This document shows positions 37,610 through 50,049 of a stretch of 64,000 nt of DNA, in pieces. The stretch lies in contig NC_088309.1 in the NCBI RefSeq assembly GCF_910592395.1, forward strand, positions 19,658,599 through 19,722,598. The letters run 5' to 3'. The notes beneath the pieces are model-generated. The model made no database searches. It was not told the DNA's origin and saw only the letters and a program-made list of their open reading frames with translations. The DNA is from Lineus longissimus. Its lineage: Eukaryota > Nemertea > Pilidiophora > Heteronemertea > Lineidae. Position 1 is the first letter of the stretch; every line of letters begins with the position of its first letter. Both the position numbers and the translations under genes were made by a program.

Positions 37610-38290
37610 TTCAAAGGCCACAACAACAGATAATGCACTGCATCTCACATGAAAGAAATCCTCCCTAAACCAGTCATGCTGTGGGTCACCCGCAAGAAGG
37701 ATTAGCTTCTTATTTCAGTCATGTCAGATATCCTTGGACAATCTGTACAGTCATCATTTCTTCTACCCCTTACTGATGTGCAACTTAACATGGTTGAGGC
37801 CACAGCAGGTAATGCATTGATTCTTACACGAAAGAAACCCTCTCCTAATCAGTCATGCTGTGGTCACCAGGAAGAAGTAATGGGTTCTTGCCATCTATAA
37901 TTCAGTGGTCATGTTGGCCTCATCTGCTTCATCACCATGTGTTAAAAGGTCTTGTGTGTTGCAACTTAATCAAGGGCAAAGAAATTGATGTTCAGCTGAG
38001 TGGAATTGATACCATTGGTCCATCCTTTAAACCATGGAACGTCACATCAACAGGTATCCCTTGGTCTTGTGTGTGAAAAATCACTCCTTGTCATCATGAT
38101 GTTGTCCGACACCAGGAAGAAGTATTTTGTTCTTGCCATCTATAATTCAGTGGTGATGTTGGCCTCATCTGGATCATCACCATGTGCTAAAAGGTCTTGT
38201 GTGTCCGAACTTAATCAGGAGCAAAGAAAAAAATGTCAGGCTGATCGAGTTGATACCACTGCTCCATCCTTTAACCCATAGAACATCACA
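37610..38290. repeat. Diverged tandem array, ~240-bp units
   Basis: TTCTTGCCATCTATAATTCAGTGG, TGTTGGCCTCATCTG and AAAAGGTCTTGTGTGT appear twice at a 243-bp offset. Earlier, more diverged copies (CAGTCATGCTGTGG) start at about 37670 and 37850. Confidence 0.65.
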
Positions 38291-41200
38291 CCATGCTGAC
38301 ATTTCCCCGTGAATGAATCCACTCAAATTATATCGGTGTTCTAGTTGCATCACAGTGAGAAACAACCGCACCTAATCCCAAAACCTTTGAGGCCTGTTTT
38401 CTATATTGCTTTGATGAGATGATGCAAAATGTTTACACACAATTTCCATGCTTCATCAAGCAGTTCCACAAATTATCTGCAGGCAATTTCTTTTTTTCAA
38501 CTTCATCAACTTGACTGACTTTTCTTGCTTCAATCCAAAACCAACATCTTGAAACTACTGTTTTCCAATATTGTTCCAGTAAATGTGATCAGCAATATGC
38601 TAAGGCAGCCGCACTCCAAAAACATAAAAAGTACTGCTGACACTTCTCCTGCAAAGAATAGCTCCATACTTGTTCGAAACAATCGCGTCCCACCTCATTA
38701 AAACTTCCCCAGATTGTGACGCGATTGCCTTCCATATTTACTCCTCTCACAAAACTAATAAGATGCAATGTTAAGACAATTAAAAACATCCCCAAAATGG
38801 AATTGAGTTTGAACAGAAGTGGGCGTGCTTTCAATACGCAACACTTAACAATATAGGAATAGAATAGTCAGAGAACTCCTCTATGCTGTTAATTTCTTTC
38901 CTGGTGTTTGCAGATGTCTTGACGTTGTTACAAGTGTGCAAAATTCATTAACAATTTGGCATTCATGAACAATTTCGCAACAATTTTGCTGACAATTTGT
39001 GGCAAAATGTATAACTATTGACTAATGATCAAAATTTTGGTATCAAATTATGAGTATCACATTGATTTGAAAGTATCAATTGTTCAAAGTTTTCATCTCA
39101 AAATAGTTTGAATATAATCCCTTTTATGGATTAGGCATCATTATTCCCAAGCTCTTCAAATGACAGGGCAGAACCTTTAAAGTTCACAGTGCGACATTAC
39201 AACATCAACATATATACTATTATCTTACTGAACGTGTTTTAACATGTTTAAACTAATTCCAATGTTATCCAATTGCACAAGAGGTTTCATTTCAATTAAA
39301 TTGTCGATCTCTTGTAGATGCTGCAAACAGCAACTTTCAACCGGGGTAAATTGACACCAGGTCCGGCCTCCAACCACCCCCACTTCAACTTTGTCCCAAT
39401 CTTGACAAACAAGGGTCTACAATCACAACATCCCCCTTGGTATTTGGTGAAGTAAGTACCGCGACAAGGTCTACTTAAAATTTAGCAGATACTCATAAGA
39501 CATCCCCCAAAGCAAGAGGGTCTAATCGAGATAGCCAGAGAAGCCAAGTTCAGAAGAAAATTCACTGCCATGGGCTTTATATCTGGTTTTTTTATAAGAG
39601 TTAAGTTCCCAAAGCCTTATTCGGAAGAGCGAAGAACGCAATACACCATGGACTCTATCCAACATGATTTCTTCTCCTATCTCACCATTGTTCACTTGAG
39701 AAGGTTGACAAATATTTTCTTGGAGGAAATCTGATTGGAATTGTGTGCACGATGTCTAAAAATGTGGTATAGGATGGCATGGAAAGGTTGTTCAGCAAAC
39801 TAGCATGGCCGATACGCCAAAAGTATTTCACACCATATCCCAAGGGCAACGGTGTTGACAACTGACAAACAGAACTTCACAGAGTTTTAGCTCTTCCGGA
39901 AGCCATAAAAAGTTACATTTACATGCCTGAACATGCTAAAAGGAAAAAAAACCCAGGTGTTGGGGAAAGAGATTCAAACTAGGGGGAAAAATAGTTGTCA
40001 ACTGATATTTTTCATAACATGGTCATGTCCCCAGCAAGCCCAAGAGGACAGACATACGATATGAGATGATCAAGTTGCAATTTTTTGGGTTGACGTCAAC
40101 AGAAAGCATTGGAATATGAATGCCCTGCGTGACTGGCAAGCAGGACCTTTTAATAATTCCTCGAAAGATTGGAAAAACCTGACCAACTTGTTCAAATTTG
40201 GGCTAAAAAATACTACATGGACAATGTTGTTAACCACATGGGGTTTAATGAATACACCAGGACGTTCTTTAGAGATTACAGCCTGGTGTCCCTTGTTTGG
40301 GCACAAAAAAACCCGTTTCTGATCTGATCTTCCATGTATGGCTGGTGGGGTCATTTTTGTGATGTACGGTGACAGAGTGGCGCCACTGGTCTTGGCATGA
40401 CAGGAAACTTCGTCTTAATGTGACCTCTGAATCGGGAGGTTTGCTAACCTGCAACAGCAAAAGTTCCTGACCATCCCCACCCAGGCAGTCAGTCGTGCTA
40501 CTCTGCATCTAATCTTGTTTCGACGAGCCCGCTTGATTCCCAAGGCAATGCTTGCGGTTTGTCAGCGAAATGAAGATGGTTTTTAATCGTGTAAGAATAA
40601 ATTGCAGTTGAAAATGCCTGTCCTGAAGATGTTGTAGAAGATTACTGGTGACTAGGATATTTTTAATCAATAGCACCGACACCAAGATGGAGAATCACCT
40701 ACAACTGTCATGAAATTTGAAGCGAAAACAGAAATGGAGACAGGAGGACAAACAAATAATTCTGGCTTTAAATAAGACAAATTTCAGCAATCTCAAAACA
40801 TCAGGCATGATTTATTTAACTATTATAAAATCCCAAAATCCTGAAGAAAAATGGTAAATTGAAAGACATAGAAAAGACACATAAAGCTTACCACACACCA
40901 GCAAGAGAGTAGAAGACAATTTCTAAATTTTATTATCGATTTCCAATGCTACTTTTAGTCACAACAGAAACTGGTTGCAATTTCATGAATTTGGTCTCTT
41001 ATTGTTTGAGTAAGGCGTCTGCAACCATCAACAATAAACATTAAGCAACACCACCACTTTAACAAGATGCACAGATAGAACCCCTATCTCGATAGTATTG
41101 TATTCACCCCTTTGCTCAAGCAGGAATTTGGAACTTCCAATCAGGTAACGGCCAAACAGAAGGCACCTATCATGTTAGTTTGGTGCAGAAAGCCTGACCA

Positions 41201-41320
41201 AGATTGAGTATGGGGCCTCCGATTGGTTGATATCTGATTGGATGTTCTGAATTCCTGCTTGAGGAAGGTGGCACATCGAGCGCTTTGGGCGTATGATGAT
41301 GAAACTCATGGAGTGCTTAC

Positions 41321-41350
41321 CTCCGATGGTGCTCCTTTCTATGTTTAGTG
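41321..41350 (-). CDS. SRRM2: Probable SRRM2-like microexon (30 nt)
   Basis: A pyrimidine-rich tract (ATTTCATTTTCATTTCTAC) ends in AAAG at 41351. Thirty bases follow, then a strong donor CGGAG|GTAAGC (41320-41315). Read in the phase set by the preceding exon (CG+C), it gives R-TKHRKEHHR with AG carried on, so it also is phase 2-2, a multiple of three, and basic in the way the flanking exons are. Weak points are its small size and the AAAG acceptor. An alternative acceptor, CATAG, would give an 18-nt exon (41321-41338) that is also in phase. Inclusion may be regulated. This is an inference from splice sites and phase, not homology. Confidence 0.5.
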
Positions 41351-41489
41351 CTTTGTAGAAATGAAAATGAAATATCGTGAGTAAGAAACAAAACGAAATC
41401 AAGGGAGGTGAGAAAATAAATTTAATCAAACATCTGAAAGAACTAATTCAACAAGCTATTGGACCTATCGCTAGGTCTAATATTTATTT

Positions 41490-41700
41490 CAGGTCACGGT
41501 GATCACCGATTGTTGTCGCAGGTACCTGCAACAACCTCCGAAAACAAGAGGTTTTTGTTGCTTGTCATAATGATTGCAGGTCGACGAAAACTGCTTGTTT
41601 GTGGGGCATTTTATATTGATTAATGGAAAGGAACCATCGAGTTTTGGGTGTGTCCTATTATTACTGCATGTTTATGCTCTACCGAGATTAATCTGATTAA
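41490..41700 (+). repeat. Dispersed repeat family C (palindromic GCAGGTACCTGC)
   Basis: Near-perfect 24-bp palindrome GTTGTCGCAGGTACCTGC.. at 41512-41535, then ACTGCTTGTTTGT and a TGTTTATGCT block. Related sequence at 58080-58300 and, more weakly, 43985-44240 and 32770-32990. Confidence 0.55.
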
Positions 41701-41964
41701 GAGATCATTGGAGGTTTTGTAAATTTGCATGACAATATAATCACGATGATTGATGACATGTTTGTCTCTACGAGCGTCACACCCAGGATCAATCATTGCT
41801 GAGCATCCGCACAGGGGAATTGCACAAAATTAGGAATACGATGTTTATGCCACATGCTACCAGTGCAATCAAGGGAATTTTTCAAAGTGTAGCCTTGAAC
41901 TAGACTGCTTTGTTACACATCAAGCCCTAAACTACAGTCGAAATCCCAATTGACATCCTGTAAA

Positions 41965-42165
41965 TCGCGTCATTGGCTACCCAGCCCGTAGGTTGCACAA
42001 ATCAAAGAGAGATAAGAGCACCACTGGTGCTACTCGGTGCTTCTTGGCGAGCAACTCACCTGTACGTTGTGCATCACTGACGTGAAGCAGGACGTATGTC
42101 AATTGTGAAGCACGACGAATGTCAATTGTGATTTGGACAGTGGAGGCTATTCCCCACATGAAGCA
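41965..42165 (+). repeat. Dispersed repeat family D, copy 2
   Basis: CGCGTCATTGG, AGAGAGATAAGAGC, GTTGTGCATCACTGACGTGA and GTCAATTGTGATTTGGAC; matches 15600-15770. Confidence 0.55.
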
Positions 42166-43804
42166 CTGAAAATCGTAACATCACATGGTCAAGCTGCACC
42201 CCCAAGATGTCCCAATAACTTTGTCACAACCATGAACATACACAACATTCCTGAACCATGGCCAGATTTTTTCACACCCTAACATACATCAGCTAACTTA
42301 GCCACTTTTTCAATTTCAATTTGAAAGTGCGGCACTTTCAGGTTCAATACTTTCAACGTCAATTAGTAACTTGTTACATTAGCGAATGAAGTAACTAGGC
42401 AAATTACATCAGCAACGTTGAATGGGTTTCGATGGGTTTGATATCAGGTCTGAATTGATGGAGCACACCCAGGAGGTTTAGAAATAAACGAACAAAGAAT
42501 GGAAGTGCCCGCTTCTTAAGCCGTTAGAATTTGAAGTCTTCTTTAATTTTCATTACGAGAATTGCACGTTACTTTACATCAATCGATATGTATTTCATCC
42601 AATCAAAGTCAGGTATATTAGCATAAGATCTCTACATGCAAAAATAAAGTGACTTAGAAAGGATTTAAATGCATGACTTCCAAGCATGATGTCAATGATA
42701 ACCACTACACCAATACAATTGTAGTTCTTCATCATTTGCTCTGCACTTGGACGTCATAACATTCTCCAAGGAGTATTCCTCCTTCAAAGTAAAAAATGAG
42801 AGTTTTGAGTCACTATGATTAGGCACCAATTGGGTACATATATTGGCCCAGTCCATCAGAGCTTTATAACCTCAGAGACTGTGGCTCGGTCCCAAAGAGG
42901 GAGACTCTCTCAGATATGATAAGTTTCTGTCGGAATCTCCAGTGCCTACTTAGGTTAAAAAACATCCAATATTACCTATTGAGCTCAAAATATCCTATTT
43001 GAGGCTCACCCTTAATTCCATATCTAATTTCAACAACACGCCTACAGAATTAAATCACAAGATTAAAATTGACAACGTTTTTCAAAGTGAATCCGCAAAA
43101 GCTTTCCGAAGCTATTAAGAGGAAACCATTGACAGGAGCTTGAACATCTCTTCGAGGCACTTGTTGACTGCTAAGTTTCATTCTTGTGAAAACACTAATA
43201 GAGGGAAAACACACTCGATGCCAAGTGGTAACCCCGTGGAGTGAGTTGGAGAGAAAGAGTCTGGCATATTTGAGAGGTGTTTGCGACGTAATTGGTTGTA
43301 CAGCATGGAGAGGAAGATGCCATTAAAAACTGATTGAATTTAATAAGTTGACAGGAGAGATAAATGGCTGTAGTCTGCTTCAAGCAACGGAAGAATGTGA
43401 CTTTGCGAAAACCGCCAAATTCAATTTAATTATCCTTTCCAGGCAGTTTCCATGAGATTTTGAGTAAGACCAGATTGAAAGAACTATTAACCGCCATATT
43501 TTGTTAGCCTGAGTGACAGTTAGTGTGAGAAAAATGTCGTTAAGTGTCACTCAAATGAGCAGTTTTAGTCACAGTGACCTGCGACAGGCCCAATTTGATG
43601 AGCATTTGCAATTAAACCAATCTGCAGCCAACTTCCAAACATAAGGATCACATGTTTCGTTGCTCCGCCCCAGGCCATTTGTCGAGTAGCCAGGGTGCCC
43701 TTTTGGATGATGCAACTGCTGATTTTCTTTTACCTCAACAGTTGCCCTTCATTCAGTCACACATTTGCTACATACCTGAATCACGACGACATCTATTTAC
43801 TTAC

Positions 43805-43888
43805 CGACTCTTTCTGTTACTGGACTTTTTCTTCCTTCTTTTGGGAGAGGGTGACCGCGAGTGCGACGAGCTTGAGTCTCGCACCAGA
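43805..43888 (-). CDS. SRRM2: SRRM2-like exon, start of RS/Lys-rich region
   Basis: An 84-nt internal exon. The acceptor is CTTGTTTCAG and the donor AGTCG|GTAAGTAA (43804 downwards). The leading T joins the AG from the previous exon to make Ser, giving Y-S-LVRDSSSSHSRSPSPKRR, then KKKSSNRKS and a carried CG. In vertebrate SRRM2 the same position reads SLVRESSSS followed by a Lys-rich run, so this exon directly follows 52343-52504 and none seems missing between them. Phase 2-2 and a multiple of three. It probably begins the disordered, phosphorylatable RS-type region. Confidence 0.86.
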
Positions 43889-46800
43889 CTGAAACAAGAG
43901 GAAATGAAATGATTAGACTTTCAAATGTAGGCACGGTGTTTTACGGATGCAGCTCTCTACTAAAGCGCAAACAAGTGAGCGATTGTTGCTACTGCAACCT
44001 GTGATCATAAATATAATTGGTGCCCTCTGCGAGAAAATACTCTCCTCTGCAGGTAAAACCAGTATGGCTGGGTTTGATCAGTGGATGCTTTTTGCAGGTA
44101 CCTCCAACGACTACCACAAAGGAGGTAGTTTTGTTGTATTCAATCAGGAGTTAAAGTGGCAGCGACATAAAAACTGCTGTTTGTACGGCGCCAAAGGGCA
44201 GTCAAGTACATCCAAAGAGTGTCCCAAGCTATCAAGTATTCTGCATGGCTGCCTGATCTTCATGGCTCCTAATGCCAAGACGCACCCCCTGGGGCATACT
44301 TGATGGGTTTATCATCGATTTCAAGTACGGACTGAACAGGTTTGTGTCATATTAGTTAATAGAAAATCAGTTCATGTCTATCACTCCATGGGTCAAATGT
44401 GATGGAATTTTTAGAGACGATGTCTAGACCACTCAGGGCAGATTTTTAGAGGCAGCCAGGGCTGTTGCTAATGGACATGGGGAGGTGGGTGGAGGGCAGA
44501 TGCCCCTCAGATGTCATCAATCCCAAAAGGAAAGCCATGGCCTTGAGAGTTATTGAGGAATAGGACGTTTTTTTTCATGTAGGACTTAAGGCAACCCAAG
44601 ACCTAGAAACGATCCAAAATTACAAGCAACTAGTAAAAGCTGAGGAGTGTGGGATGTTATTTCACCAAAAAGCAAGCTCTTGAGCTCCCCAGTGAACTGG
44701 TTGAAGTAGAAATCAACCCCAATGACATTCAAAGTGCATGAATTTTGAAGACTTCTGCTGTTAAACTGAATTCAAAGAGGCTATCTGCCGTTGGCCTTCG
44801 AATCCTGTGACTGTCAAGGTAAACCCCCCAAGTCACATGCAAACTGGTCAAAGCGGCAACCCTTCAAAATCTGTGTGTCAAACAACTCAAACAAGCCACC
44901 TTTTAAGTAAGATCAAACATTATCTTTACGAATGTGGCCAAAGGATGAGTTCCTTGCAAGAGGCGGTTGTAGCAAGGTCTCAAACAGATACAAGGCTGAG
45001 CCTCAGACTCAAGTGAGGCTTCAGGTTCAAGTGCTTGAATAAGAGCTCAAGTTGACAGTCAGAGTAGGAATCAAGGATTTTGTCGGTCACACTTACCGAC
45101 CATGACAGACTAAATTCAACTTTTGGATTTAACATAAAAACAAAAAACCTTTTGACCAGAAAGAGGAGTCCTTGATTAACTCTTTCAAATCATCTTGTAG
45201 ACTGAAGAAGAAAGAACTAATAAACACTTTCAGAATTCTTCCTAAAACAGCCCAAGTCCTTGATGAAGGGTAGCTGATGCAGATCAATTCCACAAACATG
45301 TCTTAAGGTTCCACAGACTCTTCTTTGATAGCATTCCATGCAACAATGAACCATTAGTCTGCTCGCGCGAGGATAGGAAGTTTGAGTGCCCAGTATAAGT
45401 ACCTCTACCAGACCAACAAAAGATGTTATTTGATGTCAATCTTGCCCTTAATGGACCCCAGATAGCTTCCCTTTTACGAACGAGGAAAAGTGCTTCCTGA
45501 ATGAGAGCTTTTGGATTTGGTCACCAAAGTTTCGCAGCAGTCACTGGTGTACACATTGCAAATCCCACATTCCGCTGAAAGCCACCGAGACTCAAGGGCG
45601 CTCCAAAGGCGCTGACCAAAAAACTGCAGTAACAGCAGCATCAAAATACTCGAAGGTCGTCAGCATTTGAGAATGCCACTTCATTTGCAGCTTCTCAATT
45701 TTAAGTATGAATTCATTACAGTAAGAGATATATCCGATTCCAATATGAAGTAGTGTGATACCCCCATAAAACTATCTCGGTCAACAAAAGGCAATTTTCG
45801 CAATCTGTACGAATAACAGAGTATGAAGTTCTCTGGTGTCATCAAGTCCTATGTTCAATCACTTAGGCTCATACATCATCTATTTTCCAGGAAATTTGTC
45901 AATAAAATGCATTTGATAATTCTTTCATACTTCATACTTTGTTGTCAGTAGCTCTTCGTAAGATTGAAAATCCTGCCTATTGCAAACTAATTACTAGTCC
46001 AACTTCGCGCAAAACCGGACTATTCATTGCCAAGGTCATCCTATCTCATACTACATTTTCGAATTTCAAAGCTCAGCTATTCGTGAATTCCAACAACCAC
46101 AATAAGATATATCTATTTTCAATATGCAATCTGCCATCCATGGGGAGCACCTCCACCACAGTGACTATAGAGTTGTAGCAATTATGAATGGAAGAAACTA
46201 CGTAAGACTTGTAAATTTATCGTTTATCTTGAAAATTTAGATTTTGAGGATGGCTGTTAGTCTCGAGGAACATTCATCTCAACCTGTGGAAGGACCTCAA
46301 TAAGGATACTGGCAGTGTGTAACGACAGAGTTCATACGGCGTATGAAGAGGTTACAAACGAAACGTTACAAAATGGCGTCTTTCTGGCAATGAAGTTCAG
46401 TAAATAGTGCTTTATATTTAAATTGTACCAGTTAAGAAGTCCAATCTAGCCACTTATGATTACGCCTTAAGACATGTGAGATAGGGTTTGGGCCTCGCAA
46501 ATACAAAGAAGTTGGCCCAGGTCAGTGTGAGCATTTGGGGCTGGGAGATTCAAACTAAACCCACTATTGTAGCAGTTTGTAGCAGCGGTGAACTATGTGT
46601 CGCAAACAAACTTATATGTGTAAGCATAAATGAGGCATACGGATGTGACAGACTTCCTGTTTCCTGTGATAAATATTGCATCTTGTTGAAATAAGCTTAC
46701 TTGTCTGCCATGTGCTTTTATTGAGCAGGGATATCAAAGTGATCGCATTGCTACCAATATTCTGTCAAAAATCAGCTCCTTTTGCAGAACTCGGGTACAA

Positions 46801-47559
46801 AGTTAGTATGAATTCTTGATTCCTTTGTGTATATAATCAAACGTACGAAATAAAATGCATCAGCACTTGAAACGAACAAAGTCCTTTACAAAATGATGCA
46901 ATACATTTAGAAAAATCCAATTGATACATCTAACACCTTAGATATATAACTAGACTGAAAGTAAGATGTTTCATCTAAGAAGGAATGCTGCCGCAAGCAA
47001 AACGATACAAGAAAAAATCCTACCAGTATGATATAGATTATTGAATTTCTGTGTAGATCCGGAATAGATAATCGAATAAGATCTATGGCACGTGTCGGTC
47101 TGATGGAGTAAATTTAATACTCATAGGTAGATAGAAATATTCAATAACCCTGTCTACCTTACATAGAGAAATCAACTGACATTGGAAACGAAGTGGGTTT
47201 TTTCATGTATCGATATCAATTTTGTACAAAATGGGGATGATGAAGTAGGGGTGAAGCATTTTTTATGTATCGCTTATTTCTCAAGACAGCTCAGGTAGGC
47301 ATCAAAATACGTCCAAAATCCTAGGCTGACAGGTGTTGATTTGCACATTTAGTCGACCCAAGTTCGGTGATAATTCCTTAAGCTCAACACAAATCATGAT
47401 AGCTTCAAAACCGATCAATTCACACTACGTTTCAAGGTGTCTTCTACTGTTCTGTCATGTTTCTTGAAGCAATACTAGACAGGCTGGCTTTAGTTACAGG
47501 TTTTGTTCCATAATGTATGTATTGGACTGCAACAGAAAAGAAATAATTGCACACCTGCA

Positions 47560-48260
47560 CTATGTGGAAATGGTCATAGCTGGCAGGTGCCGATGAAGTG
47601 GGGTTGTTTCAGTGCCAACGCATGGAGATGAAACACCATTATAATGGCTGCCATCAACATGTATTGTAAGCTGTTCTAAACAGCTATTTTCACCAGTTTT
47701 GGACAGAGGGGCATGTTTCTTAAAGTAGCAATAGTAAAACATCGAAGAGATGAGTGCACAGCAGTATGGCGGTCATAGCTGGCTGGTGGAGATAAAGTCA
47801 ATGAAGGGTTGTTTCAGTGCAAATGTGGTGAGACATCATTAAGATGGCTGCCATCAACTTTTCTTGTAAGCTGTTCTATCCTGAGCTATTTTCACCACAG
47901 TCTTTGACAGAGGGGCATGTTTCCTTCCGTAGAAATAGTAAACATCAAAGAGATGAGTGCACTCCATCCACTGTCATAGCTGGCAGGTGGGGACGAAGCA
48001 AACAAGGGGTTGTTCCAGCGTCAATGACACGTGACACGATCCCTATCAAAAGATCACTGCCTCGGCCTGACCTTTCAGGCAGATGATTTCAATCTATTCT
48101 TACACAATCTCAGACAGCCATTATTCATTCATTAAGTACTAAAAGTGCTGTTTAAAAGGAAACAAGAGCTCATCAGGGAAAAGACATAGCCAGCAGGTGG
48201 CGTGAAATGAACAAGAGGTTGTTTTTCATGTCAAATGCGATGTGACACTGTCAGTATCCA
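47560..48260. repeat. Tandem array, ~200-bp units, 2.5 copies plus a partial
   Basis: GTCATAGCTGGC.GGTG, GGGTTGTTTCAGTGC, TGGCTGCCATCAAC, GTAAGCTGTTCTA and AGAGGGGCATGTTTC recur at about 47571, 47771 and 47971. A fourth partial unit follows at about 48187. Confidence 0.75.
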
Positions 48261-49249
48261 AGGATGAGTGCATGTGTTGACTGGGTGCTTCTGAGAATGA
48301 AGAAATAAATGCCTTCGGCCAAGTTGTTGTTAATACATCATTATCTAGAAGACAAACTAAAGTTAAATTCTCTACTGTGAGGGGAAGACCTAGACACAGT
48401 ATTGATTAATCAGCAAGATGAGAAAACTTACCAAGACCATGAGGAAAATTGATAGGCAGACGCATGATGAAAAAAAACATCATTTTGATAAATCCTGTCT
48501 AGATCTACCATGTCCACCACAAAACCCAATAAGATAGTACAACTACAGAGAGATAAGACTTGGCTATTGGATCTTGGTTATCTATCCTCTCCCCAATCAT
48601 ACTGCCTAAGAAACCAAAATCATTTGTAATCTTTACATTTTGAGTATCGAAAATCCATCATGTTCAGGATGGAAAAGTTCATGAATCTTCCAATAACTGA
48701 ACGATATTCAACTTGTCCCGCGCTCAGGAAGCCGTCACAAAGGTTTTCCTAAGGTGAAATCATGGAACGTACATGGCAAGGCTATCACAGATATTGATAA
48801 CCGATACCGATGGATAAGCCACAGGGCAGCTTTACGTCTAATTTCCCTGGAATCCTATTGTACATTTCTAAAAGGTGAATGGCTTCAGGCTAAGAAAAGA
48901 TTATCTGGCTGTGATAGAATGTACACAGAAGGAGGGCATAGTAGAATGAAATACATTGAAATCATTTCACTTTTTTCACTCCCACTGCGGGAAAGCTCAG
49001 CCCCAGTGGGCACTTGGTATCTCAAATTATCCACTCCACTCATATATGCACAGTCATACACCATACTAAGAAACCCACTTTTCATTAATCTTGTGACTGG
49101 AAAGAAATGATGTCAACACGGTATCCATATTGATGTGATTTACATGATTTAGATTTTATGTTCACATCACAATATTCATTGTAAATTACACAGCTACAGT
49201 GACACTTAACATCGAATTTATTACTTAAAGCGGTATGCCATTCGCAACT

Positions 49250-49440
49250 ATTGGTGGCCCAGGAAAATAGAAATGCAGTAATACAAAATGCCGTAGCACG
49301 TTTATTATGGTTACGAATTAGCTGAAACTTGGTATTCATAGTATTTGTTTATCTCTCTACATAGGCAATGCTGTTTATATTTAGTACGTACATGTATTTA
49401 CGCAATTTCAAATTCAAATTCAAGCACAAATTTCTAATTT
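49250..49440 (+). repeat. Dispersed repeat family B, copy
   Basis: GGAAAATAGAAATGCAGTAA, then ACTTGGTATTCATAG and a CAAATTCAAATTCAA tail. Shared in order with 54595-54780. Confidence 0.65.
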
Positions 49441-49756
49441 TTAACCAACGGGTCGACATGATAAAGATGTCCCTATCACTGTTTACACATGTACAGCCAC
49501 AGCAAATTTAAAATGGTATTTTCTACTTAAAACCCTCATAAGATGCAAACTGCCTGCAGTTGTGATTTCATCGGTATAATGGTTATCGACCTCCATTTAT
49601 GCTTGGAAGCAAATTGGCTACCTCTGCTATTTTGAAATCAGTTTATCAATAATTGCAGCGTGCTGCATAACCGTCACTAAAGTACCTTTAATATTACAAT
49701 CCACCCGACAATGGACTGATTGTAGACGCTTTTCGCTTTTCAGAAAAGACCAAATG

Positions 49757-50049
49757 TTTTCCATGTACGAGCATGTACATACACAACCTTTTCCATGTAC
49801 GAGCATGTACACATACAATGTTTTCCATGTACGAGCATGTACACATACAATGTTTTCCATGTACAAGCATGTCCATACACAATGGTTTTCATGTATGAGC
49901 ATGTACATACACAACATTTTCCATGTACGAGCATCTACACACAAAATGGTTTCCATGTACAAGCATGTACACACACACACACATAACGTTTTCCATGTAC
50001 GAGCAAGTACATAAACATCTTTTCCATGTACGAGCATGTACATTCACAT
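49757..50049. repeat. Minisatellite, ~32-bp unit, nine copies
   Basis: Unit of the form TTTTCCATGTACGAGCATGT then ACATACACAA; units 31-39 bp, the seventh expanded by an internal (CA)n. The palindromic ACATGT/GTAC core and lack of stops make it open in several frames on both strands (MLVHGKHCMCTCSY type), but it is not a gene. Confidence 0.9.

Larger units (their letters stand above)
31484..41320. other. Long SRRM2-like intron, part 5' of the DIRS element
   Basis: About 9.8 kb of AT-rich sequence. It holds an inverted A-family copy (about 34108-34290), a possible C-family copy (about 32770-32990), G-runs at about 35350 and 35562 and the 37610-38290 duplication array. No supported exon. Confidence 0.6.
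41351..43804. other. SRRM2-like intron, 2.5 kb
   Basis: Holds the palindrome cluster at 41462-41535 with a C-family repeat and a D-family copy (about 41965-42165). Nothing coding seen. Confidence 0.5.
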
